A DNA stretch of 64,000 nucleotides from Streptomyces sp. NBC_01351 (GTDB lineage Bacteria; Actinomycetota; Actinomycetes; Streptomycetales; Streptomycetaceae), in the NCBI RefSeq assembly GCF_036237315.1, contig NZ_CP108356.1:3778501-3842500 (forward strand). Direction: 5' to 3'. The position numbers were made by a program, and so were the translations under genes. Below, piece by piece: positions 16,949 through 26,441 of this stretch. Each line of letters starts with the position of its first letter. The first letter of the stretch is position 1. The notes under the pieces are model-generated. The model worked only from the letters and a program-made list of their open reading frames with translations, did no database searches and was not told the DNA's origin.

Positions 16949-17419
16949 CTACGAACCCAGCTCCGCCAGCGCCCCGTCCGTCAGCCGGTACACCGACCAC
17001 TCCTCCTGCGGCCGCGCACCCAAGGCCTCGTAGAACTCGATCGTCGGCGCGTTCCACTTCAACACCGACCACTCCAGCCGCTCGTACCCGCGCTCCACGC
17101 AGATCCGCGCCAACTCCCGCAGCAACGCCTTCCCGTGACCGCCCCCGCGCACGCCCGGACGTACGTACAGGTCCTCCAGGTAGATGCCGTGCACCCCACG
17201 CCACGTCGAGAACGACAGGAACCACACCGAGAAGCCGACCGCCTCCCCGTCCTCCGACTCCGCGATGTGCGCGAACACCGCGGGCCGCTCCCCGAACAGC
17301 GCCTCCCGCAACTGCTCCTCCGTCGCCCGCGCCTCGTGCGGGACCTTCTCGTACTCCGCGAGCTCGCGGATCATCGAGTGAATGACGGGAACATCGGCAA
17401 CCACAGCGCTACGAATCAT
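16949..17419 (-). CDS. GNAT acetyltransferase, diamine acetyltransferase-like
   Basis: A 156-residue GNAT protein. It reads MIRSAVVADVPVIHSMIREL, then YLEDLYVRPGVRGGGHGKALL for acetyl-CoA motif A, LEWSVLKWNAPTIEFYEALG for motif B, and a final WSVYRLTDGALAELG. This layout is that of the spermidine/spermine acetyltransferase (SSAT, thialysine acetyltransferase) subgroup, so a small amine or amino acid may be the acceptor. Its stop lies ten bases from the convergent oxidoreductase stop. Confidence 0.88.
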   Translation of the reverse strand: MIRSAVVADVPVIHSMIRELAEYEKVPHEARATEEQLREALFGERPAVFAHIAESEDGEAVGFSVWFLSFSTWRGVHGIYLEDLYVRPGVRGGGHGKALLRELARICVERGYERLEWSVLKWNAPTIEFYEALGARPQEEWSVYRLTDGALAELGS

Positions 17420-17451
17420 CCGAGCACCCTAAACCGGCCCCCACCGGCCCC

Positions 17452-18279
17452 TCACCGCCCGAGCAGCACCCGAGCCACCGCCACCTGCCGCTCCTCCAGC
17501 CGCTCCTCCCCCTCCTCCACGTCCCACAGGCAGTTCTGCAGCACCCGCCCCAACGTCCAGCAGCGCGCCCGCTCCCGGTCCGCACCCACCGCCTCCGCCA
17601 GCGCCTCGAACCGCCAACGCACCTCCTCCACCCGGAAGTTGTTGACCATCGCCGGCAGCAGCTCGAACCCCGGATCCCCCGACAGCGGCTTCGGATCGAT
17701 CGCCAGCCACGGCTCCCGCCCGCCCGCCAGCACGTTGTCGTAGTGCAAGTCCCAGTGCAGCAACCGGTCCCCCGGCTCCCCCGCGACCTCCGCCAGCGCC
17801 CCCGCACAGTCCCGCAGCAGCCGCCGCTCCTCCTCGTCCGCCAGCTGCTCCAGCGCCTCCGGTACGGACTCCAGCATCCCGGCGGCGATCCCCCCGAGCC
17901 CCCGCAGCCCGGCCGGCGCGGCCGGCGCCGTCAGCCGCGCCAACAACCCGCCGACCACCGCCACCGCCGCCCGCGCGTCCTCCCGCGCGAGCACCGACAG
18001 GTGCCGCCGCTCGTCCAGCCGCTCCAGCAGTATCGTGCCCGTGGCCGCGTCGTACTCCAGCAGCCGTACGCAGCCCTCCCCACCCCACGCACGCAGCGCG
18101 ACCGGCTCCCCCGCCGTCTCCTCGTCCGGCTCCAGCAGCTTCAGCACGGCCGCACTCCCGTCCGCCCGCTCCACCGGCAGCACCAGGGCCGTCATCCCCC
18201 GCATCCCGGGCCCCGTACGGCGCAACCCCCACCGCTCCAGGAACCCCTCGGCCCGCTCCGCACGCACCCTCTCGATCAT
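17452..18279 (-). CDS. Aminoglycoside / hydroxyurea phosphotransferase-family kinase
   Basis: A 275-residue APH-fold kinase of the streptomycin 6-kinase / hydroxyurea phosphotransferase group. Key motifs are VLKLLEPDEETAGEPVAL in the N-lobe, LLHWDLHYDNVLAG for the catalytic loop (Asp and Asn) and WLAIDPKPLSGDPGFELLP for the metal-binding Asp. The true ATG is at 18279; the long open frame upstream to 18780 overlaps the divergent VOC gene and is not coding. Phosphorylation of an antibiotic or small metabolite is possible. Most chromosomal members in Streptomyces have no proven resistance role. Confidence 0.87.
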   Translation of the reverse strand: MIERVRAERAEGFLERWGLRRTGPGMRGMTALVLPVERADGSAAVLKLLEPDEETAGEPVALRAWGGEGCVRLLEYDAATGTILLERLDERRHLSVLAREDARAAVAVVGGLLARLTAPAAPAGLRGLGGIAAGMLESVPEALEQLADEEERRLLRDCAGALAEVAGEPGDRLLHWDLHYDNVLAGGREPWLAIDPKPLSGDPGFELLPAMVNNFRVEEVRWRFEALAEAVGADRERARCWTLGRVLQNCLWDVEEGEERLEERQVAVARVLLGR

Positions 18280-18357
18280 GCTCCGACGGTACAAGGACCA
18301 CCCCGCGGCGTAGCATCGAAAGAAAAGGAGAGCACCCCCACGAGGAGGTGGGCATCC

Positions 18358-18759
18358 ATGCCTGAGACCCTCGGAATCGGGCACGTCACCCTGACCGTGA
18401 GCGACGTGAAACGCAGCGCCGAGTTCTACAACGGCGTGTTTGACACCCAGACAGTTCTCGACGTGGTGGACCAGTTCGGCCCGTTCATGGCCGTCGCCTC
18501 CACCACCCTCGTCCTCGGCTTCCGCACCCACGAGTCGACCAACCGCGCCGACGCCTTCGACCCGACCCGCGTCGGACTCGACCACTTCGCCTTCCTCGTC
18601 GCCGATCAGGCGGCCATCGAGGCCTGGGAATCCCGGCTCGACGAGCAGGACGTCTCCCACTCCGGCGTCTTCGAGGACCCGAACGGAGCCCGCCACCTCA
18701 ACTTCAGGGACCCGGACGGCATCGCCCTGGAGTTCTACCTCCCGGCCCCCCAGAACTGA
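18358..18759 (+). CDS. VOC-family (glyoxalase/dioxygenase fold) protein
   Basis: A 133-residue single VOC module pair: GIGHVTLTVSDVKRSAEFYN at the start, LDHFAFLVADQAAIEAWESR in the second half, and a closing NFRDPDGIALEFYLP. The metal ligands of the fold (His early, His mid, Glu in LEFY) are in place. The substrate is unknown. GAGGAGGTGGG lies just before the ATG. It is divergent from the kinase gene and its stop is four bases from the convergent DsbA-like gene. Confidence 0.85.
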   Translation: MPETLGIGHVTLTVSDVKRSAEFYNGVFDTQTVLDVVDQFGPFMAVASTTLVLGFRTHESTNRADAFDPTRVGLDHFAFLVADQAAIEAWESRLDEQDVSHSGVFEDPNGARHLNFRDPDGIALEFYLPAPQN

Positions 18760-18763
18760 GCAA

Positions 18764-19483
18764 CTACCCGATCCCCACACCCCTCAACGTCCCCGCGAAC
18801 GCCCCCGCGTCGAACATCGACCTGTCCTGCGCCCCCACCGGCCGCCCGTCCACCAGCACCACCGGCGTCCCCTGCGCACCCGTCGCCTCGAAGCCCTTCT
18901 CGGACTCCGCGACCCACCCCTTGTACGACACGTCCGCCACCGCCCCGTCGAAGGCGGCCCCGCGCAGCCCCGGCACCCGGTCCGCGATCTTCAGCAGCAG
19001 CTCGTCGCTGAACTTCCCCTTCGGCTGACTCGCGAACACCGCCGCCTGGTACTCCGCGAACTTCCCCGCGTCCACCGACGCCCGCAGCGCGTTCACCGCC
19101 TTCACCGAACCGCTCGCACCGCCCTGGTCCAGGAACGAAGCCAGCAGGTACTCCACCTTCACCTTGCCGTCCGCCGCCAGCTTCAGCAGCGCCTCGCCAC
19201 CCGTCGCCTCGAACTTCGCGCACCAGCCGCAGTGCGGATCCACCAACACCTGCGCGGTGCGCGGCGCGTCCGGGCTGCCCACCACGACCTTCGTGCCCTC
19301 CACCTTCGCCGGCAGCTTCGCCAGCACGTCGGCCATCGGGCTCGTCCGCACCACCGCGGAGGTCGCCGAAGACTCCTGCCCACCACCCGCACCACAGCCG
19401 GCGACCGCACCGCCGAGCACCGCCGCCGCCGCTACCGCCGCGACGAAACGCCCCGCGCGCCCAGCCCCGCGTATGCCGATCAT
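18764..19483 (-). CDS. DsbA-like thioredoxin-fold lipoprotein
   Basis: A 239-residue exported protein. The signal peptide ends in a lipobox (GGAVAGC). The thioredoxin fold carries the active-site pair in VDPHCGWCAKFE (CGWC), then an inserted helical region (GSVKAVNALRASVDAGKFAE, SDELLLKIADRVPGLRG) and the cis-proline loop GAQGTPVVLVDGR. It probably forms or shuffles disulfides outside the membrane. The ATG at 19483 is preferred, with GAGAGGG nine bases upstream; the longer ORF to 19588 adds residues that do not belong to a signal peptide. Confidence 0.88.
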   Translation of the reverse strand: MIGIRGAGRAGRFVAAVAAAAVLGGAVAGCGAGGGQESSATSAVVRTSPMADVLAKLPAKVEGTKVVVGSPDAPRTAQVLVDPHCGWCAKFEATGGEALLKLAADGKVKVEYLLASFLDQGGASGSVKAVNALRASVDAGKFAEYQAAVFASQPKGKFSDELLLKIADRVPGLRGAAFDGAVADVSYKGWVAESEKGFEATGAQGTPVVLVDGRPVGAQDRSMFDAGAFAGTLRGVGIG

Positions 19484-19638
19484 CAACCGCACCCTCTCAC
19501 CCAAACCGCAGCAAAACACCCACCACCCTACGGCCCCCGCCACCCCTCCCACATCGACCATTCGGCCACCCCTCACCCCCCAAGGCACGACAACCCGTCC
19601 CTGGACACCCCCGCGAAACGGGGTGTACCAACTCCCCC

Positions 19639-21030
19639 ATGACGATCAACGGCGGCATTTCCTTCTGGTACGCGACCGACCACACCACCCCCACCACCCC
19701 ACCCCGGCCGCCCCTCACCACCAACACCACCGCCGACGTCGTCATCGTCGGAGCCGGCTACACCGGCCTGTGGACCGCCTACTACCTCAAGCAGGCCGCC
19801 CCCGACCTCCGCGTCACCGTCCTGGAGCAGAAGTTCTGCGGCTACGGGGCCTCCGGCCGCAACGGCGGCTGGCTCTACAACGGCATCGCCGGCCGCGACC
19901 GCTACGCCGCCCTGCACGGCCGCCCGGCAGCCCAGCGCCTCCAGCAGGCCATGAACGACACCGTCACCGAAGTCATCGACACCACCACCGCAGAAAACAT
20001 CGACGCCGACATCCACCGCGGCGGCGTCCTAGAAGTCGCCCGCACCCCCGCCCAGCTCGCCCGCCTCAAGGCCTTCCACGCCACCGAGCTCTCCTTCGGC
20101 GAAACCGACCGCGAGCTGTACGACGCCACCGCCACCCACAGCCGCATCAACATCGCCGACGCCGTCGGCTCCAGCTGGAGCCCGCACGGCGCCCGCATCC
20201 ACCCCCTGAAACTGGTCAAGGGCCTGGCCGCGGCCTGCGAACGCCTGGGCGTCGTCATCCACGAGTCGACACCCGTCACGGAAATCTCCCCCCGCAAGGC
20301 CGTCACCCCCTACGGCGCGGTCCGCGCCCCCTACGTCCTGCGGTGCACGGAGGGCTTCACCGCGTCCCTCAAGGGCCAGAAGCGCTCCTGGCTCCCCATG
20401 AACTCCTCGATGATCGTCACCGCACCCCTCCCGCCCTCCGTCTGGTCCCAGCTCAACTGGTCGGACGCCCCGCTCCTCGGCGACATGGCCCACGCCTACA
20501 TGTACGCCCAGCGCACGGCCGACGGCCGCATCGCGATCGGCGGCCGCGGCGTCCCGTACCGCTTCGGATCACGCGCGGCCACCGCCGAGAACACAGGCCG
20601 CACCCAGCCCGCCACCATCGAGGCCCTCACCAACCTCCTCACCACCTTCTTCCCCCAGCTCACGGGCACGGAGATCACCCACGCCTGGTCGGGCGTCCTC
20701 GGCGTCCCCCGCGACTGGTGCGCCACCGTCACCCTGGACGCCACCACCGGCCTCGGCTGGGCGGGCGGCTACGTCGGCTCGGGAGTGGCCACCGCCAACC
20801 TCGCCGCCCGCACCCTCCGCGACCTGGTCCTCGGCGACTCCACCGACCTCACCACCCTCCCCTGGGTCAACCACCGCGTCCGCCGCTGGGAACCGGAACC
20901 CTTCCGCTGGCTCGGCGTCCAGGCCCTCTACGCCGCCTACCGCGAGGCCGACCGCCAGGAAGCAACCACCCACCGCCCGACGACAACCCCCCTGGCCCGC
21001 CTGGCCGACCGCATCTCGGGCCGCCACTGA
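19639..21030 (+). CDS. FAD-dependent oxidoreductase (DadA / PuuB-like)
   Basis: A 463-residue DAO-family flavoenzyme. The FAD-binding Rossmann motif is TADVVIVGAGYTGLWTAYYL (about residues 31-50), followed by VTVLEQKFCGYGASGRNGGW as in gamma-glutamylputrescine and amine oxidases. The C-terminus holds HAWSGVLGVPRDWCATVTLD and GLGWAGGYVGSGVATANLAARTL, the FAD-contacting region. The substrate is probably an amine or N-substituted amino acid, inferred from family. A strong terminator follows. Confidence 0.88.
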   Translation: MTINGGISFWYATDHTTPTTPPRPPLTTNTTADVVIVGAGYTGLWTAYYLKQAAPDLRVTVLEQKFCGYGASGRNGGWLYNGIAGRDRYAALHGRPAAQRLQQAMNDTVTEVIDTTTAENIDADIHRGGVLEVARTPAQLARLKAFHATELSFGETDRELYDATATHSRINIADAVGSSWSPHGARIHPLKLVKGLAAACERLGVVIHESTPVTEISPRKAVTPYGAVRAPYVLRCTEGFTASLKGQKRSWLPMNSSMIVTAPLPPSVWSQLNWSDAPLLGDMAHAYMYAQRTADGRIAIGGRGVPYRFGSRAATAENTGRTQPATIEALTNLLTTFFPQLTGTEITHAWSGVLGVPRDWCATVTLDATTGLGWAGGYVGSGVATANLAARTLRDLVLGDSTDLTTLPWVNHRVRRWEPEPFRWLGVQALYAAYREADRQEATTHRPTTTPLARLADRISGRH

Positions 21031-21041
21031 CACACAACGAC

Positions 21042-21073
21042 GGAAGGCCCCGGGTGATCCCCCGAGGCCTTCC
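21042..21073 (+). terminator. Terminator after the FAD oxidoreductase gene
   Basis: GGAAGGCC (21042-21049) and CGGG pair with CCCG and GGCCTTCC (21066-21073) around GTGATCC. It lies 12 bases after the stop. Confidence 0.8.
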
Positions 21074-21117
21074 ACTTCTGTACGAATTCCCTCAGCCAGC
21101 AAGCCTCTGACCTGGGA

Positions 21118-21193
21118 TGGAGCCGCCTATCGGAATCGAACCGATGACCTGATCATTACAAGTGACCTGCTCTACCAACTGAGCTAAGGCGGC
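21118..21193 (-). tRNA. tRNA-Thr (anticodon TGT)
   Basis: On the minus strand the cloverleaf starts GCCGCCTTAGCTCAGTTGGT. The acceptor stem GCCGCCT pairs with AGGCGGC, the anticodon loop is CTTGTAA (TGT, reads ACA), and the T arm carries GGTTCGATTCC. The discriminator is T, and a genomically encoded CCA lies at 21118-21120. Confidence 0.97.
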
Positions 21194-21360
21194 ACAAATC
21201 CACCCACGAACACGCTGCGAGCGGAGCCGCCATCACTCTACACAGCGGCCGATTCCCCAAGCCATCACGTTTGCGGTCCACCCCGTAACCACCCACTCAC
21301 ACGTTCGTTGACCGGACTGGTGTACCGCTTTAAAGATCAGAGCGGTAGGGGGGAGGAACG

Positions 21361-22743
21361 ATGACGGACCGCATATCGGGCGAGGAAGCCCAACGCATCA
21401 AGCGCGAACACCTCGGCGTGGGCGACCGCACCAAACACCGGACTCGGACAGCCAAGCCCTTGAAGGGCCTGGTCAGAGAGCCCGGCACACAGCAGCGCGT
21501 CTACCGCTTCCGCTTCTATCCGACCCCCGACCAGGCGGCTCAGCTCACGCAGACCTTCGGCGCCTGTCGATGGGTCTACAACGAGGGCCTCGCCCTCCGC
21601 GTGAAGGCCTGGGAGGAGCACAAGGTGTCACTCGGCTTCGCCGAGACCTGCCGGGCCCTGACCGGGTGGAAGCGGGTCCCGGAGACGGCCTGGCTCGGGG
21701 ACACCTCGTCGACCGTGCTCCAGCAGTCGCTGCGCCACCTCGACTCGGCGTTCTCCCGATTCTTCAGAGGGACGGCCAAGTACCCGCAGCGGAAGTCGAA
21801 ACACCGGTCCCGCGACTCGGCGACGTACGTACGCACGGGGTTCCGGTGGGTCGAGAACCCGGATCGGCCGGGCACGGCCTCGGTCTCGCTCGCCAAACAG
21901 TCGGCGCCCCTGGATGTGCGGTGGTCCCGGGCACTCCCGCCGGGGCAGTTACCGGTGAAGCTGACGGTGACGCGGGACCGAGCCGGCCGCTTCTTCCTCG
22001 CCGTGCTGGTGGAAGAGGTGATCGCGCCGCTCCCCGAAGTGTTCCTGCCGGGCGGCCGCGAGCCGAAGGCGGTGGGGCTGGACCTCGGGCTCGCAGCGCT
22101 CGTGACGCTGGACGACGGGGAGCAACTGGCGCACCCCCGACTGCTCAAGAAGTACGAGAAGCAGCTCGCCTCCTTGCAGCGCAGCCTGCACCGGAAGCCG
22201 AAGGGGTCGAAGAACCGGGGGAAGGTGCGGGAGCGGATCGCCCGCCTCTACGCCTCGATCGGTGATGTCCGTCGTGATCTGCTGGACCAGTTCACGACCC
22301 GCCTCGTGCGCGAGAACCAAGTGCTCGTGGTGGAAGACCTGCCGATCGCCAACCTCCTGCGTACAGCAACAGGGAAACACCGGAAGCGCAAGGCGGCGCT
22401 GAACCGGTCGATATTCGACGCCGCTTGGGGCGAGCTGCTGCGCCAGCTCCGCTACAAGTGCGCCTGGTACGGCCGGACGCTGGTCATCGTGGACCGGTTC
22501 TTCCCGTCCACCCGACGCTGCTCTGCGTGCCATACGAAGGGGCCGAAGCTCGACGTCTCGATTCGCGAGTGGACCTGCGCGGAGTGCGGGGCCTCACACA
22601 ATCGGGACACGAACGCGGCGGTGAATCTCCGGGACGAGGGGATGCGGCTCTACTGGACGGTGGCCTCAGCGCTTCCGCCGGGGCGCATGCCGCCGAGTGT
22701 GCTCAAGGCTTCGGAGCTGCTGGATCTCGTACCGGCCGCGTAG
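21361..22743 (+). CDS. tnpB: TnpB-type RNA-guided nuclease of a solo IS1341-group (IS200/IS605) element
   Basis: A 460-residue TnpB. The N-terminal REC/wedge part begins YRFRFYPTPDQAAQLTQTFG and has CRWVYNEGL. The RuvC residues appear intact: Asp241 in AVGLDLGLAAL, Glu325 in VLVVEDLPIANL and Asp416 in HNRDTNAAVNL. The zinc finger is Cys387/Cys390 and Cys406/Cys409 (CSACHTKG, WTCAECG). No tnpA transposase is nearby, so the locus cannot move by itself. TnpB proteins use an RNA from their own 3-prime region to guide DNA cleavage. GGGGGGAGGAACG precedes the ATG. The element lies 167 bp from tRNA-Thr, with an AGCGGT hairpin just upstream. Confidence 0.92.
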   Translation: MTDRISGEEAQRIKREHLGVGDRTKHRTRTAKPLKGLVREPGTQQRVYRFRFYPTPDQAAQLTQTFGACRWVYNEGLALRVKAWEEHKVSLGFAETCRALTGWKRVPETAWLGDTSSTVLQQSLRHLDSAFSRFFRGTAKYPQRKSKHRSRDSATYVRTGFRWVENPDRPGTASVSLAKQSAPLDVRWSRALPPGQLPVKLTVTRDRAGRFFLAVLVEEVIAPLPEVFLPGGREPKAVGLDLGLAALVTLDDGEQLAHPRLLKKYEKQLASLQRSLHRKPKGSKNRGKVRERIARLYASIGDVRRDLLDQFTTRLVRENQVLVVEDLPIANLLRTATGKHRKRKAALNRSIFDAAWGELLRQLRYKCAWYGRTLVIVDRFFPSTRRCSACHTKGPKLDVSIREWTCAECGASHNRDTNAAVNLRDEGMRLYWTVASALPPGRMPPSVLKASELLDLVPAA

Positions 22744-22940
22744 CCGGCAAGTGCAGTACGGACCGACGGGCCGTCGGCCGCAATGCCTGTGGAGTCTACG
22801 TAAGACCGACCCTGTGTGACCTTCGGCGTCACACAGGGTCGGCAGCGGACGTCGAAGCAGGAACCACCGTTTGTGAGAGCGGTGAGGCATCGAGCCGTGG
22901 TCAAAAGTGTGGTGCTCTGGTGCCTCAGGTCAAAAGGCAA
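22744..22940 (+). ncRNA. Candidate omega RNA / right end of the TnpB element
   Basis: The 3-prime flank of tnpB is highly structured. A perfect 15-bp stem (arms 22806-22820 and 22828-22842) has a 7-nt loop CTTCGGC. A second stem pairs GAGGCA and CGAGC (22884-22895) with GCTC and TGCCTC (22914-22926). GGTCAAAAG occurs at 22899 and again at 22928. The last copy probably marks the element end, with guide sequence beyond it. Boundaries are inferred. Confidence 0.5.
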
Positions 22941-22959
22941 GCGCTCTGTCCCCACACGG

Positions 22960-23649
22960 TCAGTCCGCCACCGGATACCCGACCCCCACAACCGCCGCCG
23001 CCACGGCGGCCAAGTCCGCCTGCGGGTTCAGGCCCTTCGCCACCGTCTCCGTCAGCGGCCGCAGGGCGAAGACGTGCCGGACCGCGTCCATGTCCAGCTC
23101 GCGGTCGTAGTAGCGCCCGGCCCACGCCGCGTACACCTCCGGCGTGCCCGCCGCCAGGACGCCGAAGAGGTGGCCCGTGCCGTCGTCACCGTCCGCGGGG
23201 AGTTCCACCGGGCCCGCCCGCCAGGCGGTGTCGGCGGTCTCCCGCCAGAAGATCACGGTGGCCACCCGCACCTCGTCGTCGCAGAAGGCCGGCTCGTCGA
23301 GCAGCGGGCGGAACACCTCCGGGAGGGTGTCCACGAGGCCGGGCCACAGCTCCATGTCCTCGTTCGTGTAAGGACTCATCCAGGACTCGTGGTCGAAGCC
23401 CCGGCCGAAGACTCCGTCGGGCGTGAAGAGGATCGTGTACTCGTCACCCGAGCCGTTGTTCATCAGCGCGGCCTCGACGCCCGGGCCCCATGCCGGGTCG
23501 TAGTCGAAGTAGCGGCCGTACCTGCCGCCCATCACCGCCTCCAGCGCCGCCAGCGCCCGGCAGCGGTCGCGCAGGACCGGGACCTCGGGGAGGACGCGGA
23601 TCAGTTCGTGGACGTTGGAGGGGCTCGGGGCGGCGTTCATGCGCGCCAT
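22960..23649 (-). CDS. Hypothetical protein
   Basis: A 229-residue soluble acidic protein (ALEAVMGGRYGRYFDYDPAW, TILFTPDGVFGRGFDHESWM, MELWPGLVDTLPEVFRPLLD, ATVIFWRETADTAWRAGPVE, ELDMDAVRHVFALRPLTETV). I recognise no domain with confidence. It has the feel of SUKH/immunity-like or uncharacterised Streptomyces proteins, but no signature residue settles that. The ATG at 23649 is preferred over the TTG at 23670. Its 3-prime end lies next to the right end of the TnpB element, whose terminal sequences stop about 20 bases short of its stop codon. Confidence 0.7.
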   Translation of the reverse strand: MARMNAAPSPSNVHELIRVLPEVPVLRDRCRALAALEAVMGGRYGRYFDYDPAWGPGVEAALMNNGSGDEYTILFTPDGVFGRGFDHESWMSPYTNEDMELWPGLVDTLPEVFRPLLDEPAFCDDEVRVATVIFWRETADTAWRAGPVELPADGDDGTGHLFGVLAAGTPEVYAAWAGRYYDRELDMDAVRHVFALRPLTETVAKGLNPQADLAAVAAAVVGVGYPVAD

Positions 23650-23762
23650 CCAAGCAGCCGGGTCCGACAAGGCCCGACAGCCCTCCGGCGGATCGCACAG
23701 AGTCCGAAGTCACGTCCGTCCGGATGCTGACAGGACGCGAATCGGCGGGTAGCGTCGGGCGG

Positions 23763-23787
23763 AGTCCAGTGACTGGACTAGACCCAT
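23763..23787. promoter_or_regulatory. DasR-responsive element (dre) candidate upstream of msiK
   Basis: ACTGGACTAGACCCAT (23772-23787) shares its first 13 bases with the nagK-promoter site. It overlaps a second dyad in which AGTCCAGT (23763-23770) is the exact inverse of ACTGGACT (23772-23779) around one G. It lies about 58 bp upstream of the msiK ATG. Confidence 0.72.
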
Positions 23788-23844
23788 TCTTCCTTCCACT
23801 CGGATCGTCCGGCACGTTCCTGCCGGTAGAAGGGATTCATCACC

Positions 23845-24939
<1,095 letters not shown>

Positions 24940-24956
24940 CCTGCCACCGCACGCGA

Positions 24957-24993
24957 TTGAAGGGGCGCTCCCTCAAGGGGCGTCCCTTTTCGT
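24957..24993 (+). terminator. Terminator after msiK
   Basis: An AAGGGGCGC arm pairs, with G-U wobbles, with GGGGCGTCCCTT and runs into TTTTC. Confidence 0.75.
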
Positions 24994-25103
24994 GGCATTC
25001 GGCCCCGGCCCGTCAACCCTTAATTCGAAAAACCACGTCGAACCATCCCCCGTCAGAGTGACTAAATGTCGCCAAATCTTCACCGAGCGCTACTCTCGCC
25101 CTC

Positions 25104-25517
25104 GTGACCCACACTGCCCGCCGTATCGGCCGTTCCCTCGCCCTGGTCCTGCCCGTCGTCCTGGTCCTCTCCGGGACCCTCGCGGTCACGATGGTCCCCT
25201 GGGCGGACACTTCCTCCTCCCAGATCCTGACCGCATCCGCCGAGGGGGTCTCCGTCCCCGCGAAGCCGCGCGCCGCGCACGAGGTGGTGCGCGACGACCT
25301 CGTCGGCGAGCTGCAGCGGGGCAAGGCGCCGGGTGACGTACTCACCGACCTCCAGCAGGAGGTGAACCGGCGGCCGTCGCTCGCCGAGCACTGCGTGGGG
25401 ATCGCGCGGGCGCTGGGGCGGGCCGCGGTGGAGGCGTACGGCCCGACGAAGGCGCAGTCCTTCGCGCGTCCCGTGTGCGACACCGCGTACGCGACCGGCG
25501 TCGCCTCCATGGGCTGA
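25104..25517 (+). CDS. Small exported or membrane-anchored hypothetical protein
   Basis: A 137-residue protein with an N-terminal hydrophobic helix (SLALVLPVVLVLSGTLAVTM, residues 11-30). It follows a twin-arginine-free basic start, so it is either a signal anchor or a cleaved signal. The remainder is helical (AAHEVVRDDLVGELQRGKAP, DVLTDLQQEVNRRPSLAEHC, GIARALGRAAVEAYGPTKAQ) with two cysteines that might form a disulfide. No family is recognised. The start is a GTG with no strong ribosome-binding site. Confidence 0.7.
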   Translation: MTHTARRIGRSLALVLPVVLVLSGTLAVTMVPWADTSSSQILTASAEGVSVPAKPRAAHEVVRDDLVGELQRGKAPGDVLTDLQQEVNRRPSLAEHCVGIARALGRAAVEAYGPTKAQSFARPVCDTAYATGVASMG

Positions 25518-25545
25518 GGCACGCCGCCTCCCTACGCTGGCCTTC

Positions 25546-26304
25546 ATGAACGAAACCCCCCGATCCGCCCCTCCCGCAGCCGCGTTGCCCACCGCCCCCA
25601 CCCAGGCCGTCGTCCTGGCGGGCGGTCAGGGTTCGCGGCTGCGGCCGTATACGGACGACCGGCCGAAGCCGATGGTGGAGATCCCGGGTACGGGCGTGCC
25701 GATCATCGGGCACCAGCTGGCGTGGCTGGCCTCGGAGGGGGTCACGGACGCCGTGGTGTCCTGCGGGCACCTCGCGGAAGTGCTCCAGGAGTGGCTGGCC
25801 GGGGCGCGGTTGCCGCTGCGGGTGACGACGGTGGTGGAGGAGGAGCCGCTGGGGCGGGGCGGCGGGCTCAAGTACGCGGCGCGGCACCTGCCGCACCCGG
25901 ACCGGGCCTGGTACGCGACGAACGGGGACATCTGGACGCGCTTCTCGCTGCGCGAGATGGCGGCCTTCCACCACGAGCGCGGGGCGACGGCGACGCTGGC
26001 GTTGGCCCGGCCGCGGATTCCGTGGGGGGTGGTGGAGACGAACGAGTTCGGGCAGGTGCTGGACTTCATCGAGGCGCCGCCGTCGCCGTATCCGGTCAAT
26101 GCGGGGGTGTACGTCTTCGGGCCCGAATTCGCGGCGCTGCTCCCGGATTTGGGGGATCACGAGCGGACGACGTTCCCGCGGCTGGCTCGGGAGCGGCGAC
26201 TGGCGGGCTTCCCGCTGCCGCAGGGGGCCTACTGGCGGGCTATCGACACGACGAAGGACCTGACCGAGGCCGCAAGGGAGTTGGCGGCGCAGAGGGGCTC
26301 CTGA
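25546..26304 (+). CDS. Sugar-1-phosphate nucleotidyltransferase-like protein
   Basis: A 252-residue NTP-transferase. The signature LAGGQGSRLRPYTDDRPKPM (about residues 25-44) carries the GGxGxRL and KP residues that bind nucleotide and sugar phosphate. TNGDIW and FIEAPPSPYPVNAGVYVFGP give the metal-binding Asp and the sugar pocket. It resembles glucose-1-P or mannose-1-P (nucleotidyl)transferases but lacks the C-terminal left-handed beta-helix, so the exact sugar is open. The first 20 residues are a Pro/Ala-rich extension. It lies 28 bases after the small exported protein gene. Confidence 0.85.
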   Translation: MNETPRSAPPAAALPTAPTQAVVLAGGQGSRLRPYTDDRPKPMVEIPGTGVPIIGHQLAWLASEGVTDAVVSCGHLAEVLQEWLAGARLPLRVTTVVEEEPLGRGGGLKYAARHLPHPDRAWYATNGDIWTRFSLREMAAFHHERGATATLALARPRIPWGVVETNEFGQVLDFIEAPPSPYPVNAGVYVFGPEFAALLPDLGDHERTTFPRLARERRLAGFPLPQGAYWRAIDTTKDLTEAARELAAQRGS

Positions 26305-26368
26305 GGCCGCTCCCGCGCACACCGAAAGGGGCCCGGAGGCTCCGCACGCGGTGAAGGGGCCCGGAGGC

Positions 26369-26441
26369 CCCGTACGAACCGCAGGGGCCCAGCCACGTAC
26401 GAACCCGCAGGGGCCCGGGCCCGTACGAACCCCCGTACACG
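26369..26441. repeat. Degenerate tandem repeat, CGTACGAACC-GCAGGGGCCC units
   Basis: CGTACGAACC followed by GCAGGGGCCC recurs two to three times with small indels. Related GGGGCCCGGAGG units start upstream at about 26326. The array leads directly into a long GC hairpin in the convergent intergenic region 26305-26500, which otherwise holds no gene. Confidence 0.7.

Noticed and set aside
21118..21193. tRNA-Thr as an integration site for a mobile island with the TnpB gene
   Set aside because: No integrase and no duplicated tRNA 3-prime end was seen downstream; TnpB elements do not target tRNAs.
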